DNA of 64,000 nucleotides from Rhodanobacter sp. (GCA_024711345.1 JANJTA010000025.1:1-64000); one strand, 5' to 3'; positions 37,593-48,121 are shown, numbered from the stretch's first letter. A program made the numbers and translations. The notes: generated by a model not told the origin, from the sequence alone.

Positions 37593-39002
37593 ATGCCAAG
37601 GCGCCGCCTCCTCCCCGCACTCGGCCTTGCGCTGGCACTGTGCCTGGGCGCCCGGTCGGGTCATGCGCAGTCGGCTTCGCAGTGGCAGGCGGCCCAGGTC
37701 GCCGCCGCGCAGAAGTCCGAGCAGATCATGCAGGAAGCCAACAAGCACAAGAGCCTGCTGGCCCAGTACCGGGTGATGCGCTACCCCTACGCCACCGATC
37801 CGGATCCGGCGTTCCACATCATTTTTGGCCAGTACCTGAGCTGGTACCAGACTTTCGTGGGCAACTACCCGGATGCCGCGGTGAGCTTTTCGATCAAGCA
37901 GCCGGCGCAGGCGGACGATCGTCCCTCGCCGCTGGGCAACTCCGACTACCGCGCCCGCCCGGCGCTGGAAGTGATTCCCGAGCTGGCCAAAAACTACCGC
38001 GCAGTGTTCCTCAACGAGGCGCACAACATCCCGCTCACCCGCACGCTGACCGTGCAGTTGCTGGGCAAGCTGCGCGCGGAGGGCTTCAACTATTTCGCCG
38101 CCGAGACGCTCTACCAGACCGACACCGGGCTGCAGGCGCGCGGCTACCCGGTCGCCAACAGCGGCTTCTATACCGAGGAGCCGATCTACGCCGAGATGGT
38201 GCGCACCGCGCTGAAGCTGGGCTTCAAGGTGGTCGCCTACGAGGCGCTCTCCGCAGCCACCGGCGACGCCCGCGAAGCCGAGCAGGCGCGCAACCTCTAC
38301 CGCGAAGTGTTCAAGAACGACCCGCAGGCGCGACTGGTGGTCAACGCCGGCTATGCACACATCCAGGAATCGGGCGTCTACCTGGGCGGCTCCTCGATGG
38401 CCCAGCATCTGCGCAAGCTCAGCGGCATCGACCCGCTCACGGTGGAGCAGACCATGCTGTACCCCCACCCGTCGGCCAGCGACGACCACCCCGACTACGC
38501 GCCGGTGATGCAGCAGCTGCGGCCCAGCGCGCCGATCGTGTTCGTGAACAAGCAGGGGCAGCCGTGGTCGCTGCGCCCAGGCTACGACGTCAGCGTGTTC
38601 TTCCCGCCCGAGCGAATCAAACGCGGCCGCCCCACCTGGCTGGACCTCGGCGGCAGCCGCAAGCCTTACCTGGTCAGCGGCGAACGCTGCAACCACGTCT
38701 ACCCCTGCATGGTCGAGGCGCGCTACGCCGGCGAAGGCGCCGACGCGATACCCGCCGACCGCCTGGTACTCGACCCGCTGCCGTTGAACCCCACCACCAG
38801 CGACCGCATCAGCAACGGGCTGATCGAACCCCACAGCCTGCTCTACCTGCGTCCGGGCAAGTACCGGCTGACCTACACCGATGCGGACGCCCACCAGCTG
38901 TTCGCCAACGACGTCACCATCCGCGACGGCGACGCGGCCCCGTCATCCGGCCTCGTCGACCCGTCGCCGGCGGAATCCACCACCACCATCCAGGGGAAAT
39001 GA
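37593..39002 (+). CDS. Exported protein with Tiki/EreA/ChaN-like motifs, function unknown
   Basis: 469 aa with a Sec signal (about residues 1-25). I do not recognise a named family. The central region shows a spaced set of acidic and His residues: FLNEAHN (Glu142, His144), FAAETL (Glu171), VVAYEAL (Glu217) and VVNAGYAHIQES (His256). This resembles the metal-binding pattern of the Tiki/TraB/EreA/ChaN superfamily of hydrolases. The C-terminal third is beta-like. AGGAG precedes the ATG, and 4 bp after its stop the M28 peptidase gene begins, so they are probably translated from one message. Confidence 0.75.
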   Translation: MPRRRLLPALGLALALCLGARSGHAQSASQWQAAQVAAAQKSEQIMQEANKHKSLLAQYRVMRYPYATDPDPAFHIIFGQYLSWYQTFVGNYPDAAVSFSIKQPAQADDRPSPLGNSDYRARPALEVIPELAKNYRAVFLNEAHNIPLTRTLTVQLLGKLRAEGFNYFAAETLYQTDTGLQARGYPVANSGFYTEEPIYAEMVRTALKLGFKVVAYEALSAATGDAREAEQARNLYREVFKNDPQARLVVNAGYAHIQESGVYLGGSSMAQHLRKLSGIDPLTVEQTMLYPHPSASDDHPDYAPVMQQLRPSAPIVFVNKQGQPWSLRPGYDVSVFFPPERIKRGRPTWLDLGGSRKPYLVSGERCNHVYPCMVEARYAGEGADAIPADRLVLDPLPLNPTTSDRISNGLIEPHSLLYLRPGKYRLTYTDADAHQLFANDVTIRDGDAAPSSGLVDPSPAESTTTIQGK

Positions 39003-39006
39003 TCCT

Positions 39007-41313
39007 ATGACCCGATCCGCGATACGGCCTCTGCTGAGCCTGGGCTGCCTGCTGGCGACTTTCGCCGCCGCTGCCGCCAACGTCACCGGTCACGCCGATG
39101 ACGGCACCCTGTTCGGTTTCAGCACCAGCGCGGCGACGGCCCAACAGGATCTGGAACGGCGTTTCGACGCCCAGCTCGATCCCGCCGAGCTGCGTGGCTG
39201 GCTCCGGCAGATGGCGTCGCAGCCCAACCAGGTCGGCTCGCCGCACGACAAGGCCAATGCCGAGTTCATGCTGGCGAAGTTTCGCGAATGGGGCTGGAAC
39301 GCGCACATCGAAACCTTCAGCGTGCTCTACCCCACGCCGAAGAAGGTGGCGCTGGAATTGCTGGGGCCCAAGCCCTATGTCGCGGCATTGCACGAGCCGG
39401 CCATCGAGGGCGACGCCACCTCCGGCCTCGGCGGCGCGCTGCCGCCGTACAACGTCTACGGTGCCGACGGCGACGTCAGCGCAGCGCTGGTCTACGCCAA
39501 CTACGGCATGCCCGACGACTACAAGGAACTGGCCCGGCGCGGCATCGACGTGCGCGGCAAGATCGTGCTCACCCGCTACGGCCACGGCTGGCGCGGCCTG
39601 AAGCCGAAGCTGGCGCAGGAACACGGTGCGGTCGGCTGCCTGATCTACTCGGACCCGCACGACGACGGCTACGCCATGGGCGACGTCTATCCGCAGGGCG
39701 GCTGGCGTCCGGCGCAGGGCGTGCAGCGCGGCTCGGTGGCCGACATGCAGGTCTACCCGGGCGACCCGCTGACGCCCGGCATCGGCTCCACGCCGGGCGC
39801 CAGACGGCTGACGCTGAAGGATGCCAGCACCATCCTGAAGATCCCGGTGCTGCCGATCTCCTACGCCGACGCCACGCCGCTGCTGCAGGCGCTGGGCGGC
39901 CCGGTGGCCCCGGCCGGCTGGCGCGGCGCGCTGCCGCTGACCTACCACGTTGGCCCGAGTACGGCGAACGTCCACCTGACCGTGCAGTCGGACTGGAAGC
40001 AGCAGCCGATCTACGACGTGATCGCCACGATCGCGGGTTCGGCCGAGCCGGACCAGTGGATCGTGCGCGGCAACCACCGCGACGGCTGGGTATTCGGCGC
40101 GTGGGACCCGCTCTCCGGCAGCATTGCGTTGATGGCCGAGGCCAAGGCCATCGGCGGCCTGCTCAAGCAGGGCTGGCGGCCGCAACGGACCCTGGTCTAC
40201 GCCAGCTGGGACGGCGAGGAGCCCGGTCTGCTCGGTTCCACCGAATGGGTCGAGACGCACGCCGCCGAGCTGCAGCGCAAGGCGGTGCTCTACCTCAATT
40301 CCGACACCAACGGCCGCGGCTTCCTCGGCGCCGGCGGCAGTCACTCGCTGCAGCACCTGGTCAACCAGGTCGCCGCCGGCGTGACCGACCCGGAAACCGG
40401 CGTCAGCGTGCGCGAGCGCCTGCGCGCGCACATGCGGGTGGCCGGCAGCCACCAGGACGCCAAGCCGGAAGCCAAGGCCATCGCCAAGCTGGCGGCGGCC
40501 GGCGGCGACCTGCCGCTGGCCGCACTGGGCTCGGGCTCCGACTACAGCGCGTTCCTGGAACACCTCGGCATCGCCTCGCTGGACCTCGGCTTCGGCGGCG
40601 AAGACGACGACGGCGGCATCTACCACTCGCGCTACGACTCGTTCGACCATTACGCGCGCTTCGGCGACCCGAGCTTCGACTACGGCGTGGCGCTGGCCAA
40701 GGTCGCCGGCCACGTGGTGCTGCGCAGCGCCGACGCCAACCTGTTGCCGCTGCGCTTCGGCGACTTCAGCGACACGCTGGACCGCTACGTCGGCGAACTG
40801 CACAAGCTGATCGACGACACCCGCGAGACCACCGAACAGCAGCACCAGTTGCTGGACAGCCATGCGTTCGCGCTGGACGCCGACCCGACCCGGCCGCTCG
40901 CCCCGCCCGCGCGCGACTCCGACATGCCGGCGATCGACCTGGCCCCGCTCGACCGCGCGGCGCAGCAGCTGGCGCAGAGCGCCAGGGCCTGCCAGGCCGC
41001 CTACGCCAAGCGTGCCGCCGCCGGCTTCGACCTCACCGCCGCGCAGCGCCGGCAGCTCGACCACCTGGCCGGCAGCATGGAGCAGCGCCTCACCGACCCC
41101 GCCGGCCTGCCCGGACGCAGCTGGTTCAAGCACTTCGTCTATGCGCCGGGCATGCTCACCGGCTACGAGGTGAAGACCGTGCCCGGGGTGCGCGAGGCCA
41201 TCGAGGCGCGTCGCTGGGACGAGGCCAACCGCTACGCCGTCGACACCGCCAGGGTGCTGGACCGCTACCGTGCGCAGCTCGACCGGCTGACCGCCCTGTT
41301 GCAGAACGGCTGA
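39007..41313 (+). CDS. Exported M28 peptidase, glutamate carboxypeptidase II-like
   Basis: 768 aa. A signal peptide (about 1-24) is followed by an M28 catalytic domain interrupted by a PA domain (about 120-310), then a C-terminal helical dimerisation-like domain (about 600-760). Candidate zinc ligands and catalytic residues are His357 (GNHRDGWVFG), Asp367 (AWDP), Glu404/Glu405 (WDGEEPGLLGS), the Asp in LNSDTNG and His540 (IYHSRYDSFDH). This is the order seen in GCPII and transferrin-receptor-like proteins. It probably releases C-terminal residues from peptides in the periplasm. Confidence 0.92.
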   Translation: MTRSAIRPLLSLGCLLATFAAAAANVTGHADDGTLFGFSTSAATAQQDLERRFDAQLDPAELRGWLRQMASQPNQVGSPHDKANAEFMLAKFREWGWNAHIETFSVLYPTPKKVALELLGPKPYVAALHEPAIEGDATSGLGGALPPYNVYGADGDVSAALVYANYGMPDDYKELARRGIDVRGKIVLTRYGHGWRGLKPKLAQEHGAVGCLIYSDPHDDGYAMGDVYPQGGWRPAQGVQRGSVADMQVYPGDPLTPGIGSTPGARRLTLKDASTILKIPVLPISYADATPLLQALGGPVAPAGWRGALPLTYHVGPSTANVHLTVQSDWKQQPIYDVIATIAGSAEPDQWIVRGNHRDGWVFGAWDPLSGSIALMAEAKAIGGLLKQGWRPQRTLVYASWDGEEPGLLGSTEWVETHAAELQRKAVLYLNSDTNGRGFLGAGGSHSLQHLVNQVAAGVTDPETGVSVRERLRAHMRVAGSHQDAKPEAKAIAKLAAAGGDLPLAALGSGSDYSAFLEHLGIASLDLGFGGEDDDGGIYHSRYDSFDHYARFGDPSFDYGVALAKVAGHVVLRSADANLLPLRFGDFSDTLDRYVGELHKLIDDTRETTEQQHQLLDSHAFALDADPTRPLAPPARDSDMPAIDLAPLDRAAQQLAQSARACQAAYAKRAAAGFDLTAAQRRQLDHLAGSMEQRLTDPAGLPGRSWFKHFVYAPGMLTGYEVKTVPGVREAIEARRWDEANRYAVDTARVLDRYRAQLDRLTALLQNG

Positions 41314-41450
41314 TCGCCGTGCCCAGGGGTGGCCCGTACGCCGGGCCACCCTGGCCCCCGATTGCTCCCGACGCCGCGGATCACTATAAGTGCTGCCGGG
41401 GGAAGCGCGGCGCAGCAGTGGCCGCCGGACAATTACCAGGGGGAAATCCG

Positions 41451-43451
41451 ATGAAGACGATGCGACGCTGGTTCGTTGCCATCCTGCTGTTGCCGCTGGC
41501 CGCTGCGCCGCACGCCCAGCCAGTCCCGTTCGCCGAACTGGCGCGGCATGCCCAGTACCAGACGGTGAAGATCTCCCCCGACGGCGAGTACCTGGCGGCC
41601 ACCGCCGTGGTGAAGGGACAGACCGTGCTGGCGCTGATCCACCTGTCCGACATGCAGGGCAAGCTGGTTCGTCCGCGCGAGGACGACGACGTCACCGACT
41701 TCTGGTGGGCGTCGCCCAAGCGCGTGCTGTACTCGGTCGGCACCCGCGTCGGCGGCTACGCGAGGCCGCTGGCGACCGGCGAACTGTTCGCGGTCAACGC
41801 CGATGGCAATGGTGTCAACATGCTGTACGGCTTCCGCCGGCCCGGCATGAGCACCGGCTCGCATATCCAGCGCGCTACCGCGGAATACGGCAGCGCCCAG
41901 TTCATCAGCGCCATCGCCGACGATCCCGCCCACGTGCTGGTGGCGATCAGCTCGTGGGCCGGCGACGGCAACGAGCTGAGCCTGCCCACGGCCTATCGCA
42001 TGGACGTGCGCGACGGCAGCAAGCACCAGCTCATCGTCGCGCCCATGCGCGGCGCGCAGTTCGTCGCCGACCATCGCGGCCGGGTGCGCTTTGCCGCCGG
42101 TTGGGACAACGACGGCAACCTCAAGGTCTACCAGCACCCGGTCGACGGCGACGGCTGGCAGCTGATGGCCGCGGAAAGCAGGAACCGCTCGCTCCCGATC
42201 GCCTTCGACCGCGACGACAAGGCGGCCTACTTCACCTGCCCCGACCGGGCCGCTTTCGGCGTCTGCCGGTGGGACCCGGCCAGTCAGGCGCAGACGGTGG
42301 TATGGAGCAACCCCACGGTGGAGCCGGACTACCTGCTGTGGGGCATGGCCGAGGACAGCATCCTCGGTGTGGGTTTCATGGACGGGCGTACCGGCACCGC
42401 GCTGTTCGACGGCCAGTCGACCGACGCGCAGACGCTGCTCGCCTTGATGAAGCAATTTCCCGGCGAGAGCGTGCGCTTCGTCTCCGGCACCCGCGACGGC
42501 AGCCGCAGCGTGGTGCACGTGGAGGCCGACGTCGATCCGGGCACCTTCCTGCTGTACGACGCAAAAACGCACAAGCTCACGCCCCTGCTCGCGCGCATGT
42601 CGTGGATCAACCCGGAGCGGATGGCCGCCAAGGAACCGATCGACTTCGCCGCGCGTGACGGCATGAAGCTGCACGGCTACCTGAGCCTGCCGCCGGGCCA
42701 CGAGAGCGCGAAACACCTGCCGATGGTAGTGCTGGTGCACGGCGGGCCGTTCGGCATACGCGACCGCTGGGAATACGACGACATGGTGCAACCGCTGGCC
42801 ACCCGCGGCTACGCCGTGCTGCAGGTGAACTATCGCGGCTCCGGCGGCTACGGCTACGACTACGAGCGTGCCGGCTGGCGCCAGTGGGGCGGCGCGATGC
42901 AGGACGACGTCACCGACGCCACCCGCTGGGCCATCGCGCAAGGCATCGCCGACCCGCAGCGCATCTGCATCTACGGCGCCAGCTACGGCGGCTACGCGGC
43001 ACTCGAAGGGGCGGTGAAGGAGCCGGACCTGTACAAGTGCGCGATCGGCTACGTGGGCGTCTACGACCTGCCGCTGATGTACCGTCGCGGCGACATCCCG
43101 CAATCGAGCTACGGCGAGGGCTACCTCAAGCGGCAACTGGGCGACGACCTGGCCGAGCTGGCCCGGCGCTCGCCGATCAACCAGCTCGACGCCCTGAAAG
43201 CCCACGTGATGCTGATCGTCGGCGGCAAGGACAAGCGTGTACCGCCGGTGCAGGGGCTGGACCTGCACGAGGCGCTGACGAAACGGCAGGTGGCGCACGA
43301 ATGGCTGTACCGGGCCGACGAGATGCATGGCTTCTACACCGAGGCGCACACTGCCGAGCTGTACGCGAAGGTGGCGCAGTTCCTCGACGCGAACATCGGT
43401 TCCGGCGCGACGGCGACCGCGGGCACCGGCCAGACCGCTGCCGTGCACTGA
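41451..43451 (+). CDS. Exported S9-family prolyl oligopeptidase
   Basis: A 666-aa serine peptidase. A signal peptide (about 1-22) and a beta-propeller-like N-domain (about 25-400) are followed by an alpha/beta-hydrolase domain with triad Ser511 (GASYGG), Asp594 (GGKDKRV) and His626 (DEMHGFY). VNYRGSGGYGYDYERAG is a hallmark of the acylaminoacyl/dipeptidyl peptidase branch. AGGGGGAAAT precedes the ATG at 41451. It is the second in a run of exported peptidases. Confidence 0.94.
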   Translation: MKTMRRWFVAILLLPLAAAPHAQPVPFAELARHAQYQTVKISPDGEYLAATAVVKGQTVLALIHLSDMQGKLVRPREDDDVTDFWWASPKRVLYSVGTRVGGYARPLATGELFAVNADGNGVNMLYGFRRPGMSTGSHIQRATAEYGSAQFISAIADDPAHVLVAISSWAGDGNELSLPTAYRMDVRDGSKHQLIVAPMRGAQFVADHRGRVRFAAGWDNDGNLKVYQHPVDGDGWQLMAAESRNRSLPIAFDRDDKAAYFTCPDRAAFGVCRWDPASQAQTVVWSNPTVEPDYLLWGMAEDSILGVGFMDGRTGTALFDGQSTDAQTLLALMKQFPGESVRFVSGTRDGSRSVVHVEADVDPGTFLLYDAKTHKLTPLLARMSWINPERMAAKEPIDFAARDGMKLHGYLSLPPGHESAKHLPMVVLVHGGPFGIRDRWEYDDMVQPLATRGYAVLQVNYRGSGGYGYDYERAGWRQWGGAMQDDVTDATRWAIAQGIADPQRICIYGASYGGYAALEGAVKEPDLYKCAIGYVGVYDLPLMYRRGDIPQSSYGEGYLKRQLGDDLAELARRSPINQLDALKAHVMLIVGGKDKRVPPVQGLDLHEALTKRQVAHEWLYRADEMHGFYTEAHTAELYAKVAQFLDANIGSGATATAGTGQTAAVH

Positions 43452-43659
43452 TCCGCCGCCAGAGGCGCGCACCGGCCCGGTTGCGGCCGGAGCGCGCCGA
43501 CGGGAATCGCCCCTGGGCCCCGGGGACCGACAGGTCACCCCGGCGCGGCGCGGCCGATGTCGCGGCGATCCCTACCCAACTGATGGGCTACACGCGGTCG
43601 CCGCCGTTCTGGCAGAGTGCGGCGATCGGCTGCCGCGCAACTTCAGGGGAAAACTCATC

Positions 43660-46407
43660 ATGCACGCGTCCATCCGGCTCTCGCTCGCCGTTCTGCTGGC
43701 GTCAGGCACTTTCGGCGCGTTCGCGGCAAGCGCCGCCGACAGTTCGAAACCCTATGCCCGCGACCCGGCCCAGCCGGTCGATCAGGCGTATACGGCGCAG
43801 ATCCTGAAGTTCACCACCGATCCTTCGTTCAACTCGCCGCTGACCGACTACCTGCCCGCCTCCGCCAGCGTGCCCACGCCGGACCAGGTGCTCGGCCACA
43901 TCGCCGGCGCGCCGGACTACCTGCCCCACGTGGCTGACGTCCACCGCTACTTCCGCGCACTGGCCGCGGCCAGTCCGCGGGTGAAGGTGTTCACCATCGG
44001 CAAGAGCGAGGAAGGCCGCGAGATGATCGCGGTGGCGATCGCCGACGAGAACCTGCTGGCCGACCTCGGCGCGAACAAGGCGCGCCTGGCCAAGCTGGCC
44101 GACCCGCGCCGCATCGGCATGGACGACGCCGTCGCCGACCAACTGGTCGCGCAGTCCACGCCGATCTACTACATCACCGGCTCGATCCACTCCACCGAGA
44201 CCGGCTCGCCCACCGCGCTGATGGAGCTGGCCTACCGCCTGGCGGTGGACAACGCGCCGTACATCCAGCGCATCCGCTCGCACGTGATCACCCTGATCAC
44301 GCCGGTGGTCGAGGTGGACGGCCGCGACCGCATGGTCGACCTGTACAACTGGCACCTGGCGCACCCGGGGCAGAACTATCCGCGGCTGCTGTACTGGGGC
44401 CACTACGTGGCGCACGACAACAACCGCGACGCGATGGGCATGTCGCTGAACCTGACCCGCCACGTGGCCGACACCTTCGTCGGCTGGCACGCGCAGGTGC
44501 TGCACGACCTGCACGAGTCGGTGCCGTTCCTGTACGACAACACCGTGGGCGACGGCCCGTACAACGCCTGGATCGACCCCATCCTCGCCGGCGAGTGGCA
44601 GCAGCTGGGCTGGGACAACGTGCAGCAGATGACCCGGCTGGGCATGCCCGGCGTGTTCGCCCACGGCGACTTCGACACCTGGAGCCCCGGCTACCTGATG
44701 TTCATCGCCGCCATGCACAACGGCATCAGCCGCCTGTACGAGACCTACGGCAACGCCGGCGCCGACACCGTGCAGCGCATCCTCGACCCGGAGGAATACC
44801 AGCGCACCTGGTACCGTCCGAACCCGCCGCTGCCGACCGTCAAGTGGTCGCAGCGCAACAACAACAATTACCAGCAGACCGGCCTGCTCACCGCGCTGAA
44901 CTACTTCGCCGGCAACGGCCAGCAGTTCCTGAAGAACTTCTACCTCAAGGCCAAGCGCTCGATCGAGAAGCCGCAGCTGGCCGGCCCGGCCGCCTACGTG
45001 TTCCCGGCCGACGACAAGCGCACCGGCTCGCGCGCGCAGCTGCTGCGCATCCTGCAGCTGCAGCACGCGGAGATCAGCCGCACCAGCGCGCCGGTCACGG
45101 TGACCCTGCCGAAACCGGGCGACGACAAGAAGAAAGCCGAGACGCGGACCTTCCCCGCCGGCAGCTACGTGGTGCGCATGGACCAGCCGTACTCGCGCAT
45201 CGCCGACACCCTGCTCGACCGCCAGTACTGGTCGCCGAAGGACCCGCAGCAGCACCCCTACGACGACACCGGCTGGTCGATGGGCGACCTGTTCGACGTG
45301 CAGGTGGTGCGGGTGACCGACACCGCGATCCTCAAGGCGCCAATGACCCGGCTCGACGGTCCGGTCGACGTCCCGCAAGGCCTGGCGGCGGTCGACATGC
45401 CGCAGGCGAAACTGCCGCGCATCGCGCTGATGCACACCTGGCTGAGCACCCAGACCGAGGGCTGGTGGCGCATGGCGCTGGACAAGCTCGGCGTGCCGTA
45501 CGACTACATCAGCACCCAGGACGTGGCCAAGGCCGGCAACCTGCGCGCGAAGTACGACGTGATCCTGTTCGGCCCGGTCGGCGAGGCCAGCACGCAGCGC
45601 ATCGTCGACGGTCTGCCGATGTGGGGCAAGCCGCTGCCATGGAAAACCACCGCGCTGACGCCGAACCTGGGCCGCATCGACGCCACCGACGACATCCGCC
45701 CCGGCCTCGGCGAAAGCGGCGTCGCCAACCTCAAGCGCTTCGTGCAGGCCGGCGGCCTGCTGGTCACCGCCGAGGACACCGCGCAGTTCGCCATCGACGT
45801 GGGCCTGGCGCCGGGCGTCTTCACCACGAAAACCGACAAGCTGAAAGTCGTCGGCAGCGTGCTGCAGGCGAAGTTCGTCGACCGCGCCAGCCCGATCGCC
45901 GCCGGCTACGGCAGCGACGACCTGGCGCTGTACAGCGCGGCCGGCCAGTCGTTCAAGGTGTCCAACCTGGTCACCGGGGACAAGGGCCTGCCGACCGCGA
46001 AGGAATACCAGCGCCCGACCGGACGCGGCGGCCCGCACGACACCGACATGCCCGAAGGCCGCGCCTCGCTCGCCCCGGCCGCGCTGCCCGACGTCAAGCC
46101 GTGGCAGCCGCTGCCGCTGAACGCCGAGCAGATGCGCAACAACCCGTGGGTGATCCCTGCCGGACAGCGCCCGCGGGTGATCCTGCGCTACGCCGACGCC
46201 AAGAACCTCCTGATCTCCGGCCTGCTCGACGGCGGCGACGAGATGGCCGAACGCGCCGCCGTGGTCGATGCCCGCTATGGCAAGGGCCACGTGCTGCTGT
46301 TCGCCAGCAACCCGATCTGGCGCGGCGGAACGATCGGCAGCTATCCGCTGGTGCTCAACGCCATCGTCAACTTCGACCGGCTGGATACGCCGACGACGAA
46401 ACCCTGA
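43660..46407 (+). CDS. Exported M14-family zinc carboxypeptidase-like protein
   Basis: 915 aa with a signal peptide (about 1-25). The M14 zinc motif HSTE (His177, Glu180) lies in GSIHSTETGSPTAL, and the third ligand is in LHDLHES (His282 or His285). NGDF-like and HGDFDTWSPGY segments follow, and the C-terminal half holds a long beta-rich region with a glutamine amidotransferase-like end. It belongs to the large M14 proteins common in Xanthomonadales. AGGGGA precedes the ATG. Confidence 0.9.
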   Translation: MHASIRLSLAVLLASGTFGAFAASAADSSKPYARDPAQPVDQAYTAQILKFTTDPSFNSPLTDYLPASASVPTPDQVLGHIAGAPDYLPHVADVHRYFRALAAASPRVKVFTIGKSEEGREMIAVAIADENLLADLGANKARLAKLADPRRIGMDDAVADQLVAQSTPIYYITGSIHSTETGSPTALMELAYRLAVDNAPYIQRIRSHVITLITPVVEVDGRDRMVDLYNWHLAHPGQNYPRLLYWGHYVAHDNNRDAMGMSLNLTRHVADTFVGWHAQVLHDLHESVPFLYDNTVGDGPYNAWIDPILAGEWQQLGWDNVQQMTRLGMPGVFAHGDFDTWSPGYLMFIAAMHNGISRLYETYGNAGADTVQRILDPEEYQRTWYRPNPPLPTVKWSQRNNNNYQQTGLLTALNYFAGNGQQFLKNFYLKAKRSIEKPQLAGPAAYVFPADDKRTGSRAQLLRILQLQHAEISRTSAPVTVTLPKPGDDKKKAETRTFPAGSYVVRMDQPYSRIADTLLDRQYWSPKDPQQHPYDDTGWSMGDLFDVQVVRVTDTAILKAPMTRLDGPVDVPQGLAAVDMPQAKLPRIALMHTWLSTQTEGWWRMALDKLGVPYDYISTQDVAKAGNLRAKYDVILFGPVGEASTQRIVDGLPMWGKPLPWKTTALTPNLGRIDATDDIRPGLGESGVANLKRFVQAGGLLVTAEDTAQFAIDVGLAPGVFTTKTDKLKVVGSVLQAKFVDRASPIAAGYGSDDLALYSAAGQSFKVSNLVTGDKGLPTAKEYQRPTGRGGPHDTDMPEGRASLAPAALPDVKPWQPLPLNAEQMRNNPWVIPAGQRPRVILRYADAKNLLISGLLDGGDEMAERAAVVDARYGKGHVLLFASNPIWRGGTIGSYPLVLNAIVNFDRLDTPTTKP

Positions 46408-46429
46408 GGCCGGCGCCGGGTTCGCCGGG

Positions 46430-48121
46430 TCATTTCGACGGCGGCGCGGCCGGCTTCACCGGCGGCTTCATCATGGCATCGCGCGCGGCCTTGAACGGGT
46501 TGCCGGCATACCACTGCGGCCACACGCCCGCATGGCTGAGGTACTGGCCCAATTCGTACAGTGCCTGGGTGTCCTGCAGGATGCCCTGCAGGTTCCAGTG
46601 CGGGTCGAACACGTCGTTCGTCGTGTGGTAGCGGTGCGCCGTGTAGTCGTCGGCCGCCTTCTGGCCGGCGGCACGGCCGCCCTCGAGCAGGTCGAGGCCC
46701 GAACTGGCCAGCAGCGCCGGCACGCCGGCCCGCGCGAAGTTGAAATGATCGGAGCGGAAGTAGAAGCCGTTCTCCGGCGTGGTCTCCGGCGAGATCGCCC
46801 GGCCCTGCGTCTTCAGCACGCCGGCAAGCAGGTCCTCCAGCTCGGACTGGCCCTTGCCGATCACCGTCATGTCGCGCGCGGGGCCGATGACCGGCAAGGC
46901 GTCGACGGCGATGTCGGCCACCGTGCGGTTCAACGGAAACACCGGCTTCGCCGCGTAGTACTGCGAGCCGAGCAGGCCCGATTCCTCCAGCGTCGGCATG
47001 AAGAACAGCACGCTGCGCTCGGGCGGCCGCGCCTGCTGCGCGAACGCGCCGGCGATCTGCAGCAGCATGCTCAGGCCGGTGCCGTTGTCGACGGCGCCGG
47101 CATAGACCTGGTGGTCCTTGCGGGTCGGGTCGGTGCCCAGGTGATCCCAGTGCGCGGTGTAGACCACCACCTCGTCGGGCTTGGAGCGGCCCTCGACCAT
47201 CGCCAGCACGTTCTTCGATTCGATGTGACCGATCTTGTTGTGCAGCGTGATGGACGCGGTCGCGTGCAGCGGCACCGGCTCGAAACCCGGCTTCGCCGCA
47301 GCCCGTTCGAGTTCGGCGAAATCGAGGCCGGCGGCAGCGAACAGCCGGGTGGCCGCGTCGCGCGTCAGCCAGCCGGCCACCGGCAACCGCGGCGACGGAT
47401 CGACGCTGGCCGGCAGGCTCAATTGCGGCCCGACCGCGCCGTTCTGCAGCACGCTCCACGGGTAGCCGGCCGCGGCGTCGCTGGTGTGCACGATGAAGCA
47501 CGCCGCGGCGCCCTGCAGCGCGGCCTGCGCGTACTTGTACGGCCAGCGGCCGTACCAGGTCATCGCGCGGCCGTTGAACAGCTTGGGGTCGCGGCTGGCG
47601 AAGCCGGGATCGTTGACCAGCACGATCACCGTCTTGCCCTTCACGTCGACGTTCCGGTAGTCGTTCCAGTGCCACGCTGGCGCATCCGCGCCGTAGCCGA
47701 GGAACACCACCGGCGAGTCCTTCAGCGCGACGTCCACTTTCGCCTGCAGCGTCTGCGCCACCATGTCGGTGCGGTAGGCCAGCTTCAGCGGCTTGCCGGC
47801 CGCGGTGACGTCCAGAGTGACATCGGTATTGAGCAGCAAGGTGGAGTCGGCCGGCACGGTCTGGTACCACGAGCCGTGGTTGCCCGGCTGCAACCCCATC
47901 CGCTTGAACTCGGCCACCAGGAAATCGGTGGTGCGCTGCGCACCGATGGTGCCGGGTTTGCGCCCGCCGAACGCATCGGAGCTGAGCGTCTGGTCGTAGC
48001 GGGCGAAATCGGCGGCGTTGATCGACGGCGACCGCGCCATGTCCACTGCGGCCGCTGCCGCCTGCAGCGGCAACATGACCAGGCCCAGCGCGGCCAGCAG
48101 GATGGAACTCCTCACGCGCAT
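46430..48121 (-). CDS. Exported M28-family aminopeptidase
   Basis: 563 aa with a signal peptide (about 1-25). A PA-like insert (about 130-250) precedes the M28 zinc site: His324 (TAHWDHLG), Asp345 (GAVDNGTG) and Glu379/Glu380 (TLEESGLLGS), with the last His in YHTTND. It is convergent with the M14 gene (22 bp apart) and lies downstream of a diguanylate cyclase gene on the same strand. The open frame continues upstream to 48235, but those residues are Arg-rich and precede the signal peptide, so I start at 48121. Confidence 0.93.
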   Translation of the reverse strand: MRVRSSILLAALGLVMLPLQAAAAAVDMARSPSINAADFARYDQTLSSDAFGGRKPGTIGAQRTTDFLVAEFKRMGLQPGNHGSWYQTVPADSTLLLNTDVTLDVTAAGKPLKLAYRTDMVAQTLQAKVDVALKDSPVVFLGYGADAPAWHWNDYRNVDVKGKTVIVLVNDPGFASRDPKLFNGRAMTWYGRWPYKYAQAALQGAAACFIVHTSDAAAGYPWSVLQNGAVGPQLSLPASVDPSPRLPVAGWLTRDAATRLFAAAGLDFAELERAAAKPGFEPVPLHATASITLHNKIGHIESKNVLAMVEGRSKPDEVVVYTAHWDHLGTDPTRKDHQVYAGAVDNGTGLSMLLQIAGAFAQQARPPERSVLFFMPTLEESGLLGSQYYAAKPVFPLNRTVADIAVDALPVIGPARDMTVIGKGQSELEDLLAGVLKTQGRAISPETTPENGFYFRSDHFNFARAGVPALLASSGLDLLEGGRAAGQKAADDYTAHRYHTTNDVFDPHWNLQGILQDTQALYELGQYLSHAGVWPQWYAGNPFKAARDAMMKPPVKPAAPPSK

